A stretch of 6,023 nt of DNA from JBGSMF01 sp964651475. Its GTDB lineage: Bacteria > Chloroflexota > Anaerolineae > Fen-1058. Positions 1-5,830 of this stretch are shown here, piece after piece (within the stretch, counting starts at the first letter, position 1; every line of letters begins with the position of its first letter). Below the pieces are notes generated by a model that worked only from the letters and a program-made list of their open reading frames with translations, had not been told where the DNA came from and did no database searches. Both the position numbers and the translations under genes were made by a program. The stretch covers positions 1 through 6,023 of the forward strand of contig CAZYXV010000080.1 of assembly GCA_964651475.1 (NCBI GenBank). Reading direction: 5' to 3'.

Positions 1-54
1 ATAGCAAAATTGACCACCTTGCATTTTTCTCTATCTAACTTTCAAAACACGCTC
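1..54. mobile_element. Candidate terminus of an unidentified insertion sequence
   Basis: The IS1634-type transposase reading frame on the minus strand loses its family resemblance at about position 54. There the minus strand reads GAGCGTGTTTTGAAAG (complement of 39-54), which has the look of an IS terminal inverted repeat. The remaining bases to position 1 are AT-rich and non-coding and would be the subterminal part of that second element, most of which lies outside the window. The other end and any target-site duplication are not visible, so the element and its family cannot be named. Confidence 0.4.
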
Positions 55-358
55 TCAGAATGTATCCCAACCGGTCATCACTAAAGTCCAAAGCATTGAC
101 GGCCTTACCTATGCAGCCACTCAGCGTCTCTGGCCGTTGCTCAGCCCAAGCTTGCACTTGGTTCATGCGGTGATCCGCCTCGGACAGAATATGGGCCAGC
201 CATCCCACACTCACCCATCCCAAGCTGAGCCCCTGCCAGTTGCCGTGGGTGGGAAAGTACTCATCCAGCAGAGTGGCTATTCCCATCCGTTCCTGCTGTG
301 CTATCAGCAACGGAATGTCATCTACGCGTTCACTGCTTATGGTAAGTATCTCGCTCAT
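35..358 (-). pseudogene. Truncated IS1634-type transposase, N-terminal DUF4277 domain only
   Basis: The 107-residue frame begins MSEILTISSERVDDIPLLIA and continues with the segments THGNWQGLSLGWV, WLAHILSEADHRMNQVQ, WAEQRPETL and ALDFSDDRLGYIL. I recognise this pattern as the N-terminal DUF4277 domain of IS1634-type (IS4 superfamily) DDE transposases. Full-length members are several hundred residues long, and the whole catalytic DDE core is missing here. The last six or so residues (ACFES then stop) do not fit the family and are encoded by the sequence proposed to be the end of a second IS. The start at 358 fits the conserved N-terminus, but the Shine-Dalgarno is weak. The fragment cannot catalyse transposition. 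It points away from the operon to its right and is probably unrelated to it except as a boundary marker. Confidence 0.85.
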
Positions 359-419
359 ACCGAGAGCTTACCGCAATTCTCGAAACTAGTCCAGAAAATG
401 AGCGAACCATGAGCCCAGC
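359..419 (-). mobile_element. Probable outer end of the broken IS1634-type element
   Basis: These bases lie just upstream of the transposase fragment and should contain its leader and terminal inverted repeat. Two small nested dyads are visible: CGCTCAT (352-358, including the start codon) pairs with ATGAGCG (398-404), and CGAGA (361-365) pairs with TCTCG (378-382). The exact outer boundary is not defined because the partner end has been lost. I place it near 419, where the composition changes. Confidence 0.3.
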
Positions 420-486
420 CTTTTGCGCTTTGACAAGTAACTCTTTTTCCCGCGTATTCTTCATCGCTGCTCACAGAGGCTCGGCT

Positions 487-514
487 TTGACAACTCTTGT
501 TTTTGTGTTATAAT
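487..514 (+). promoter_or_regulatory. Sigma70-like promoter of the ArsR-led operon
   Basis: A consensus -35 box TTGACA (487-492) and a consensus -10 box TATAAT (509-514) are separated by 16 bases. Transcription would start around 520-524, giving a leader of about 60 bases before the regulator gene. It is the best promoter match in the window and sits directly upstream of the gene cluster in the correct orientation. Its activity is inferred from consensus only. Confidence 0.7.
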
Positions 515-524
515 ATGCATATTA
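511..524. promoter_or_regulatory. Perfect 14-bp palindrome over the -10 box, candidate operator
   Basis: TAATATGCATATTA is its own reverse complement and overlaps the last four bases of the -10 box and the expected transcription start. A protein bound here would block RNA polymerase. ArsR/SmtB-type dimers commonly bind AT-rich imperfect palindromes over their own promoters, and the first gene of the operon encodes such a protein. Autorepression through this site is therefore a reasonable inference. Being AT-rich, part of the symmetry could be chance. Confidence 0.5.
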
Positions 525-558
525 CCCAGTTATGCGGTTTATTCGTATAATCGGGTAA
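522..558. promoter_or_regulatory. Imperfect dyad in the operon leader, second operator or leader hairpin
   Basis: TTACCC at 522-527 is matched by GGGTAA at 553-558. The symmetry continues inward as TTAT (530-533) against ATAA (547-550), and then CG against CG, with three mismatched positions in each arm. The arms are about 14-15 bases around a short AT-rich centre. It could be a second binding site for the same dimer, offset from the first palindrome and sharing three bases with it (522-524), or an RNA hairpin at the very start of the transcript. Confidence 0.4.
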
Positions 559-581
559 AACGAAATTTGTAGAGATTGACT

Positions 582-1682
582 ATGCCCGAACCAGAAATGA
601 TTGTTGCCCCGACCCCAGCATCAGTCAGCGTGGCCCTGGAACCGGCCCACAGCGCGCTGAATGACCTTTTTCTGCTCGTCAAAGCTGAAATATTCCTCGA
701 TCCCGACGAGTGGATTACGCGCACTGCTGCGGCGCTGACGCCGGAGCGCCGTCGCACCAATTACCTTATCCTGATTGGACTACACTATGCCATCATGCCC
801 CAACAGAGCTGGCCCAGTTTTCCGGCCTATATTGACCACCTGGCGACGCAGGATCCAGTTGTGCTGCGCGACCGGGTCCTTAACGCCTACGCGCGCATCG
901 GGCCGGACAGGTGCCTGGATTGGTCGGGCGAGCCGCAGCCGCTGGACAGCGCCTCGCTGCTGGCCAATGTGAACACATTCCTCGATTTTCTGCGCGCACG
1001 CTTCCCCGCGGAGAGCATTGACCCAGACATCGAAGCCGAGGCGCACCGCTATCTCAACGATCCGCCAGCGATGCAGTCGCTGATCGTCTCCCATTTTCGC
1101 TACATGTGGGAGCACGCGCTCGCGCCGGAATGGGAGCAGGTCTTGCCGATGCTCAAGGCCACGGTCGAAGCGTTCCGCCCCTTCAACCTCAGCAGCCTCC
1201 CGCGGCTCGAGGCGGCGCAGCGGGTGCTCGGCCCGGAGATGATTGACGAGAAAAAAAAGCTGTTGATCGAACGCCCGGCGCGGATCATCTTTGCGCCGGC
1301 CGCCCACATGGGGAGGCAGCGCCTCAGCAAACTCGCGGCGCCGGATACGTTGTGGATCATGTTCGGCGCGCGCCTCCCGGAAAGCGCCTCCCGCGCGACC
1401 GAGATGAGCCGCGCCGAGCTGCTCGTGCGGCTCGCCGCGCTGGCGGACGACACGCGCCTGCGCATCCTGCAGATCGTTCGGGAAGCGGGCGAGCTGCGTT
1501 CCCAAGACGTCATGGCGCAGCTCGACCTCAGCCAGTCGGCGGCCTCACGCCACCTGACGCAGCTCAGCGCCACCGGCTATCTCGACGAGCGGCGCTGCGA
1601 AGGCGCCAAGTGCTATACACTCAACGCCAGGCGCATCGAGGAGACGCTGCGCGCGCTCGCGGCGTTCTTGTTAGAAAGGTAA
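582..1682 (+). CDS. Long ArsR-family transcriptional regulator with N-terminal putative sensor region
   Basis: The 366-residue product has a C-terminal ArsR-type winged helix (about 275-365). It includes ELLVRLAALADDTRLRILQI, the recognition-helix segment LSQSAASRHLTQL (316-328) and the wing ERRCEGAKCYTLN (336-348). The first 270 residues are a mostly helical region with LTPERRRTNYLILIGLHYA near 52-70 and MWEHALAPEWEQVLPMLK near 175-192. I have seen this arrangement in long ArsR-like regulators of Chloroflexota, where the N-terminal part presumably binds a ligand. Classical ArsR proteins are only about 100 residues. The CVC arsenic site of ArsR is absent. Two cysteines in the wing (C339, C344) are unusual. 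I prefer ATG 582 over the in-frame TTG at 576, because the weak purine-rich AGAGA (571-575) then lies 6 bases upstream. It is first in a tight operon and probably autorepresses through the palindrome at 511-524. Confidence 0.85.
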   Translation: MPEPEMIVAPTPASVSVALEPAHSALNDLFLLVKAEIFLDPDEWITRTAAALTPERRRTNYLILIGLHYAIMPQQSWPSFPAYIDHLATQDPVVLRDRVLNAYARIGPDRCLDWSGEPQPLDSASLLANVNTFLDFLRARFPAESIDPDIEAEAHRYLNDPPAMQSLIVSHFRYMWEHALAPEWEQVLPMLKATVEAFRPFNLSSLPRLEAAQRVLGPEMIDEKKKLLIERPARIIFAPAAHMGRQRLSKLAAPDTLWIMFGARLPESASRATEMSRAELLVRLAALADDTRLRILQIVREAGELRSQDVMAQLDLSQSAASRHLTQLSATGYLDERRCEGAKCYTLNARRIEETLRALAAFLLER

Positions 1683-2123
1683 ATGTCAATGACCGAACCA
1701 ATCCATCTCGATGCGGAAAAAGCCGCGCTGTTGAGCATCTGTGAGCAAGATCGCCAGGCGCACTTGGATACGGACGTCGCCGCGGCGCTGGCCTCTTACG
1801 ACGATCCCTACATCTACGTCCGCGATGGGAAAATTCAGCGCCTGGCGCGCGCCGATACGGAGCCTCAGTACCGCAAGTACTTTGGCGGCGCGACTTTTCA
1901 CGAATGGGACGATATAGAGCCGCCGATCATGCAGATATCGAACGACGGCAGCATGGCCTGGGTGATCCGGCGCGTGCGCGTGCGTTATACCAGGCCGGAC
2001 GATGCAGGGCAAGAAGCCGCGCACGCCTTTGTGTACGCCGGCATCTCGACCTACGAAAAGCGCGCCGGGCAGTGGGTCTGCGTGGCGAACGTCTCGACGT
2101 TTGGGTCAGCGGAGGAGGAATAG
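1683..2123 (+). CDS. NTF2-like / SnoaL-type small protein
   Basis: The product has 146 residues, the usual size of a single NTF2-like cone domain. It opens with helices (AALLSICEQDRQAHLDTDVAAALASYDDPYIYVRDGKI, about 14-51). It then has a central helix YRKYFGGATFHEW and ends in beta strands with SMAWVIRRVRVRY (90-102), AHAFVYAGISTYEKRAGQWVCVANVSTF (113-140). The pattern of an initial helix, a buried acidic/aromatic stretch and a final strand 'W.CVANV.TF' is typical of the SnoaL/DUF4440 group. Such proteins either catalyse on small hydrophobic molecules or only bind them, so the reaction cannot be assigned. The first ATG directly follows the stop of the regulator gene. A second ATG at 1689 lies 9 bases after the purine stretch AGAAAGG (1673-1679) and may be the real start. 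Either way, translation is likely coupled to the upstream gene. Confidence 0.75.
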   Translation: MSMTEPIHLDAEKAALLSICEQDRQAHLDTDVAAALASYDDPYIYVRDGKIQRLARADTEPQYRKYFGGATFHEWDDIEPPIMQISNDGSMAWVIRRVRVRYTRPDDAGQEAAHAFVYAGISTYEKRAGQWVCVANVSTFGSAEEE

Positions 2124-2141
2124 GTTTACAGGAGCACAAAA

Positions 2142-2993
2142 ATGAATCTTGAAGTACAAACCGTAAGTCAGGCCACTGTGGCCGTCGTGGATGTGGATGG
2201 GCAGCTGAGATCGAACGCGGGCGCGGTTCTGTTCGACGATTTTATCGTCGCGGTGGATGGGACGATGTGGCCGGGTACCGCACGCACGTTTCGCGCCACG
2301 TTGCAAGACCGGTACCGCCGTCCGGTCAAATACCTCTGCGTCACCCATTACCACGGCGATCACGTATTCGGCCTCACATCCTTCAAAGATGCGGTGATCT
2401 TTGCATCGCCGCAGCTTGCCGCGAACATGCGGCAACGGATGAGCGCCGAATGGTCGCCGGAGGCATTCGCGGAGTGGAAGCAACAGGATCCGACCGTGCA
2501 GGAATGGATTGACGAGGTCGAGTTCATCATCCCGCCGTTGTTGGTCCACCAGCGGATGGATATTGCCGACGGCGACCAAATCGTCGAATTTCATTATGTG
2601 GGCGGCCACACGAGCTGTTCTGTGGCAGCCTACTATCCCAGTGAGAAAATCCTGTTTGCCGGCGACCTGATCTTTGCGGAGCGACTGCCCTACGCCGGCG
2701 ATCCAACGTGCGATCCTGAGCAATGGATCGCCGCGCTGAAAGCCTGGCTGAAACTCGACATTGCGCGAGTGATCCCCGGCCATGGCCCGGTCACGGACAC
2801 GAGCGAGATTCAGAGACAAGTCGAGTTTTTGGAGCGGCTCAAAGCCGCTACGATTGACGCCATCCGCGCCGGCAAAGCGCCTGCCGAAATCGTTATGCCG
2901 GATACGTACACGATCAACGCAGAAAAACAGTGGTCGGTCGAGCAAGCTCAGCAGCGGTGGCACGCCTATTACAGCGCCCGAGGGGTAGAGTGA
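2142..2993 (+). CDS. Metallo-beta-lactamase-fold metallo-hydrolase
   Basis: The 283-residue product has all five MBL-fold metal-site motifs in order. These are HYHGDH at residues 69-74 (H69, H71, D73, H74), GGHTSCS with H156, FAGDLIF with bridging D175, and PGHGP with H214. The set predicts a dinuclear, probably zinc, hydrolase. The strand-loop TRTF..TLQDRYRRPVKYLCVTHYHGDHVFG and the later AERLPYAGDPTCDPEQWIAALKAW resemble the broad 'cyclase-like' MBL group rather than true beta-lactamases, lactonases or glyoxalase II. No signal peptide is seen, so it should be cytoplasmic. AGGAG (2130-2134) lies 7 bases before the ATG, and the gap to the upstream gene is 18 bases. Substrates of this group range over esters, lactones, thioesters and phosphodiesters, and I cannot choose among them. 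A C-terminal helical tail (about 220-283) lies outside the metal core. Confidence 0.9.
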   Translation: MNLEVQTVSQATVAVVDVDGQLRSNAGAVLFDDFIVAVDGTMWPGTARTFRATLQDRYRRPVKYLCVTHYHGDHVFGLTSFKDAVIFASPQLAANMRQRMSAEWSPEAFAEWKQQDPTVQEWIDEVEFIIPPLLVHQRMDIADGDQIVEFHYVGGHTSCSVAAYYPSEKILFAGDLIFAERLPYAGDPTCDPEQWIAALKAWLKLDIARVIPGHGPVTDTSEIQRQVEFLERLKAATIDAIRAGKAPAEIVMPDTYTINAEKQWSVEQAQQRWHAYYSARGVE

Positions 2994-2994
2994 A

Positions 2995-3576
2995 ATGAAT
3001 GGATCAGGCCAGCAACGGGTATTGGGAATTGTGGGCAGCCCGCGGCACGGCGGCAACACTGACGTGCTGGTAGAGGAAATCTTGACCGGCGCGGCCGAGG
3101 CTGGCGTAATTGGGGAAAAGGTCTTTTTGGCCGATCTGAGCATATCGCCATGCCGCGGCTGCAATGCGTGCGTCATAGCCGGCCGCTGCGTGCAGCAGGA
3201 TGATTTGGCCACGTTGTTGGAAAAGATGGAACGCAGCCAGGTCTGGGTGCTGGGCACGCCGGTTTACTGGTGGGGGCCGACGGCGCAGATGAAAACATTC
3301 GTGGACCGCTGGTATGGCGGCGCCAGGCAAATCTCGCCTGCCGGAAAGCGCGCCATCCTGGCGGTTCCGCTGGGCGATGGAAATCCGCGCACGGCGCGCC
3401 ACACGGTCGGGATGCTCACCGACTCGCTGAACTATCTGAATGTGGAGATCGTCGCCACAATCCTGGCGCCCGGCGTCGAGGAGCAGGGTGTGGTGCGCAA
3501 CTATCCGGACGTGTTGGCGGCAGCGCGCCAGGCCGGCAAGAAAGCCATCTCATTCAAGAAAGGAGCATTGTCTTGA
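2995..3576 (+). CDS. Iron-sulfur flavoprotein-like NAD(P)H-dependent FMN reductase family protein
   Basis: The 193-residue flavodoxin-fold protein has the FMN phosphate loop GSPRHGGNT at residues 14-22 and the isoalloxazine-contact segment GTPVYWWGPTAQMKTFVDR (87-105). Between them is C53-x2-C56-x2-C59-x5-C65, the compact cysteine motif that in iron-sulfur flavoproteins (Isf) of methanogens and other anaerobes binds a 4Fe-4S cluster. The length also matches the Isf family. The likely role is electron transfer or reduction of a small molecule, quinone or oxygen species. A C-terminal helix (DVLAAARQAGKKA) fits the family. The ATG is one base after the upstream stop, and AGGGG (2981-2985) provides the ribosome binding site 9 bases before it. 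Some PF03358 relatives carry the four cysteines without a proven cluster, so the cluster itself is inferred. Confidence 0.88.
   Translation: MNGSGQQRVLGIVGSPRHGGNTDVLVEEILTGAAEAGVIGEKVFLADLSISPCRGCNACVIAGRCVQQDDLATLLEKMERSQVWVLGTPVYWWGPTAQMKTFVDRWYGGARQISPAGKRAILAVPLGDGNPRTARHTVGMLTDSLNYLNVEIVATILAPGVEEQGVVRNYPDVLAAARQAGKKAISFKKGALS
3559..3565 (+). promoter_or_regulatory. Shine-Dalgarno that fixes a TTG start
   Basis: AAAGGAG sits 7 bases upstream of TTG 3573, inside the last codons of the flavoprotein gene. No ATG or GTG is suitably placed in this frame, and the protein homology begins right after the TTG. The longer open frame extending back to 3270 is the flavoprotein gene read out of frame. 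Confidence 0.75.
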
Positions 3577-3962
3577 ACCAGACTGAACAAAACGACATTC
3601 GGCAAGTGGTTGAATGGGCCTACATCCAGGGTATCCACGGAGATCAAAATGCGCAGATGGTCAAGAGCGGATTCCATCCCGATTTTGCCATGCTCGTCTT
3701 ACACAAAGACGCGCTCGGTTTTGACAAAGTGACGGTGGATGAGTGGCTGACGCGGATCGAAATGATGAAAGCGGACAACCCCGAGCTGTGGAGCGCGCAG
3801 ACGACGTACACGTTCGAGCTGGTGGACGTGTCCGGGTATGCTGCCGTTGCCAAGCTGCAAGTCTATAAAGGCACAACTCATTTCTCCACGGACTATATGC
3901 TGCTGTACAAATTCGCGGATGGCTGGAAAATCGTGTCCAAGACATTTTCGATTCCCCGTTAG
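3573..3962 (+). CDS. NTF2-fold protein, putative lumazine-binding type (Lumazine_bd_2-like)
   Basis: The product has 129 residues when started at TTG 3573. That codon overlaps the preceding stop as TTGA, so the two genes share four bases and are probably translationally coupled. The N-terminal helix carries QVVEWAYIQGIHGDQNAQMVKSGFHPDFAML (11-41), followed by DEWLTRIE (57-63). The strands are FELVDVSGYAAVAKLQVYK (81-99) and the closing STDYMLLYKFADGWKIVSKTF (105-125). This order of 'Y..G...D', 'FHP.F', 'VD..G..A..K' and 'TDY..L.K...GWKIV.K.F' is typical of the putative lumazine-binding branch of the NTF2 superfamily (PF12893 as I recall it). The lumazine name is historical and no ligand is proven. 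It is distinct in sequence from the other NTF2-like gene at 1683, so the two are unlikely to be recent duplicates. Confidence 0.85.
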   Translation: MNQTEQNDIRQVVEWAYIQGIHGDQNAQMVKSGFHPDFAMLVLHKDALGFDKVTVDEWLTRIEMMKADNPELWSAQTTYTFELVDVSGYAAVAKLQVYKGTTHFSTDYMLLYKFADGWKIVSKTFSIPR

Positions 3963-3976
3963 GGCTGAGGTTGATT

Positions 3977-3999
3977 TTATTCACCGAGTCGTGAAATAA
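3977..3999 (+). other. Short hairpin between the operon and the duplicated winged-helix gene
   Basis: TTATTCAC (3977-3984) pairs with GTGA-ATAA (3991-3999, one bulged A) around the loop CGAGTC. The stem is AT-rich and is not followed by a T-tract, so it is at best a weak attenuator or processing site. The surrounding 66-base gap shows no convincing promoter, which leaves open that the next gene is co-transcribed. Confidence 0.3.
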
Positions 4000-4028
4000 C
4001 CAGATACGAGCAAAAAAGGAGTGAGAAG

Positions 4029-5816
4029 ATGGATATACAATCATTGTGGACGCTCGCAACCGAGACGTTGCGGGCCATTGAGCCGTTTTATCGCGAGGCG
4101 ATGGCGGGCGCGATCCAGGAATCGGGTGCACCCACCAACTGGATTTTACTGAGGCTGGCGTGCGCTTGCGACCCGCAGCCGATCACGGTCGAGCGATTGC
4201 AGGCGGGGAATTCCTATGGCTCGCCGAAGCGCTTTGCAGAACGCCTGGAACAGTTGGCCCAGGCTGAGCTGCTTGAGCGGGTAGGTGAGGATGCCTACCG
4301 CCTCACCGACCAGGGGCGCGCGGCCGTCAAGTCTATCTTTGACGCGGCTCAGGCCAAGATCGCGCCGCTCGATCTGCTGCCCGCCGCCGACATGGCGCAA
4401 CTCAACGGGCTGCTCTATCGCGTCGTCGAAGCGATGCTCGCCGCGCCGGAACCGGCGGACAAGTGGTCGCTGCGCTCCAGCCGGTGGACCGATCCCGGCC
4501 CAGATGCGCCTCCCTTCGTCAAGCTCGACCAATATCTGACCGATTTGTCGAGCTACCGTGACGATGCCCATCCGGCCGCCTGGCAGCCCTACGGCGCCAG
4601 CGGACAGGCCTGGGAGGCGCTCACCTTCATCTGGCGCGATCAGGCCGACACGCCCGAAAAGCTGGCCGAGCTGCTGCCCTTCCGCCAGTACACGGCGGCG
4701 GATTACGAGGCCGCGCTGCGCGATTTGGCAGCGCGCGGTTGGGTGGTCGAGGAATCCGGCCGCTACAAGTTGACCAACCAAGGCCGTCGTATCCGCGAGG
4801 AGGCTGAAGCTACCACCGATCGGTATTTTTTCGCGGGCTGGAACGCGCTGAGCGAGGCGGAGCTGGCCCAAGTACACGTGCTGCTCACCCGCGCTCACGA
4901 GGCGCTGCAGAAAGAGGTGCTGCGCCAGTTGCTCACGCTGCGCGGCGAAGCATCGCAGGCGATTTACACCGCCACCCGCGATTTCATGAGCCCTCTCTTC
5001 CCGCAGTACGGCCTGGACAAGCCCGGGTTCTTTGCCGCACTGCTGACGGCGCGGGGAGTTGAGCCGGAGCCACTCTCGGCCGCCTATCTCAGCGCATACG
5101 CCCCCTACATCAACTCGGCCCAGTTCGGCAAATTCCTGACTGCGGCCGCCGAGGCCGGGATGCTCGCTCCGCAAGGGGAGGGCTATGTTATGACCGAGAA
5201 GGGCCGCGCCGCCATACAAGCGGTCGAGCACGCCTTCTACACCTACCTGGGCGGGCTGACGCTCCCGGAGAGCATAGACGTCGCCCAGGCCGAAGCGCTG
5301 CTGGACCGCCTGGTGCAGGCCTGCCTGAACGCTGCCGCACCGGCTGACAAGTCGCGTGTGAGCACGAGCTATCGCGGGCACCTGCCGGGCGAGTACGCGC
5401 CGCTGGCCAAGATTGACCAACACCTGGACGATCTGAGCGCCTTCCGCGACGACGCGCACATCGCCGCCTGGCGGCCGTATGGCGTCGACGGACGCGCCTG
5501 GGAAGCCTTTACCTTCGTCTGGCGCGGCGACGCGACCACCGCCGAGGCGCTGGCCGAGAAGCTGCCCTTCCACAGCTACACGGCGGAAGAGTATGCGGGT
5601 GCGCTGGCCGATCTGACCGCGCGCGGCTGGATCGAGCGAGCGCCCGACGGCTACCGCGCCACCGACGAGGGACGCACGCTGCGCCAGGAGGCGGAGGACG
5701 CGACCGATCGCTACTACTTTGCGCCGTGGGCCGCCTTGAGCGATGGAGAACGCATCCAGCTTCACTGGCTGCTGACGCAACTGCGCAACGCACTGGGGCA
5801 GCCGGCAGCCGCATAG
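4029..5816 (+). CDS. Internally duplicated winged-helix-like protein, SCO6745-type motif in each half
   Basis: The 595-residue product consists of two homologous halves. Matching motifs sit exactly 296 residues apart: LTDQGRAAV (92-100) with MTEKGRAAI (388-396), YRDDAHPAAWQPYG (176-189) with FRDDAHIAAWRPYG (472-485), ARGWVVEESGRYKLTNQGR (235-253) with ARGWIERAPDGYRATDEGR (531-549), and TDRYFFAGWNALS (263-275) with TDRYYFAPWAALS (559-571). Each half appears to hold an N-terminal helix-turn-helix-like segment with a 'G..Y.LT..GR' wing, a middle motif with an invariant DDAH, and a second winged helix ending 'E.EATDR...APW..L'. The last part recalls the SCO6745 helix-turn-helix family. No membrane segment or signal peptide is seen. 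AAAGGAG (4015-4021) lies 7 bases before the ATG. Function is unknown; a DNA-binding or ligand-sensing regulator is possible but inferred. The name rests on motif memory, not a search. Confidence 0.7.
   Translation: MDIQSLWTLATETLRAIEPFYREAMAGAIQESGAPTNWILLRLACACDPQPITVERLQAGNSYGSPKRFAERLEQLAQAELLERVGEDAYRLTDQGRAAVKSIFDAAQAKIAPLDLLPAADMAQLNGLLYRVVEAMLAAPEPADKWSLRSSRWTDPGPDAPPFVKLDQYLTDLSSYRDDAHPAAWQPYGASGQAWEALTFIWRDQADTPEKLAELLPFRQYTAADYEAALRDLAARGWVVEESGRYKLTNQGRRIREEAEATTDRYFFAGWNALSEAELAQVHVLLTRAHEALQKEVLRQLLTLRGEASQAIYTATRDFMSPLFPQYGLDKPGFFAALLTARGVEPEPLSAAYLSAYAPYINSAQFGKFLTAAAEAGMLAPQGEGYVMTEKGRAAIQAVEHAFYTYLGGLTLPESIDVAQAEALLDRLVQACLNAAAPADKSRVSTSYRGHLPGEYAPLAKIDQHLDDLSAFRDDAHIAAWRPYGVDGRAWEAFTFVWRGDATTAEALAEKLPFHSYTAEEYAGALADLTARGWIERAPDGYRATDEGRTLRQEAEDATDRYYFAPWAALSDGERIQLHWLLTQLRNALGQPAAA
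4095..4907 (+). repeat. First copy of the intragenic duplication (residues 23-293)
   Basis: Codes for the first homologous half of the winged-helix-like protein. It aligns without gaps to residues 319-589 over most of its length, an 888-base offset. Divergence is substantial outside the motifs, so the duplication is old rather than a recent tandem copy. Confidence 0.75.
4983..5795 (+). repeat. Second copy of the intragenic duplication (residues 319-589)
   Basis: Codes for the second homologous half. The best-kept block, residues 472-499 against 176-203, has 20 of 28 identical residues by hand count. The N-terminal winged-helix segment is much less conserved, mainly in LT.KGRAAI and the 'AAAEAGMLA' against 'LAQAELLER' stretch. 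Confidence 0.75.
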
Positions 5817-5822
5817 CACGCC

Positions 5823-5828
5823 AGGAGG
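5823..5828 (+). promoter_or_regulatory. Orphan consensus Shine-Dalgarno
   Basis: AGGAGG lies seven bases after the stop of the last gene and six bases before a TTG at 5835. The frame from that TTG is only 29 codons (stop at 5922-5924) and consists entirely of the palindromic repeat, so no real gene follows. This may be the ribosome binding site of a downstream gene that the repeat has displaced, or it may be chance. Confidence 0.35.
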
Positions 5829-5830
5829 AA

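Noticed and set aside
137..412. A 91-codon plus-strand frame over the transposase fragment
   Set aside because: The minus strand shows clear DUF4277 transposase similarity. The plus frame has no recognisable features.
582..1682. Arsenic-sensing function for the ArsR-family protein
   Set aside because: The helix segment LRSQDVMAQL lacks the CVC motif of arsenite sensors, and no arsenic resistance gene is nearby.
2142..2993. Class B beta-lactamase or acyl-homoserine lactonase assignment for the MBL protein
   Set aside because: The metal motifs are shared by the whole superfamily. There is no signal peptide, and no distinguishing feature of either group was seen.
2106..3257. A 383-codon minus-strand open frame opposite the MBL and flavoprotein genes
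   Set aside because: The plus strand carries full catalytic and cofactor motifs across this stretch. The antisense product has no family signature.
3270..3572. Upstream extension of the lumazine-binding-like frame to 3270
   Set aside because: It is the flavoprotein gene read in another frame. Its translation is low-complexity G/A/R-rich without family resemblance, and the TTG at 3573 has a proper ribosome binding site.
3971..3999. Possible promoter in the gap before the duplicated winged-helix gene (TTGATT with AAATAA)
   Set aside because: The match to both boxes is weak and overlaps a small hairpin. There is not enough to claim a separate promoter.
4146..5819. A 557-codon minus-strand open frame opposite the duplicated winged-helix gene
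   Set aside because: It is antisense to a gene with clear internal homology and a strong ribosome binding site, and its translation is R/G/Q-rich with no recognisable domain. Long antisense frames are expected in GC-rich coding DNA.
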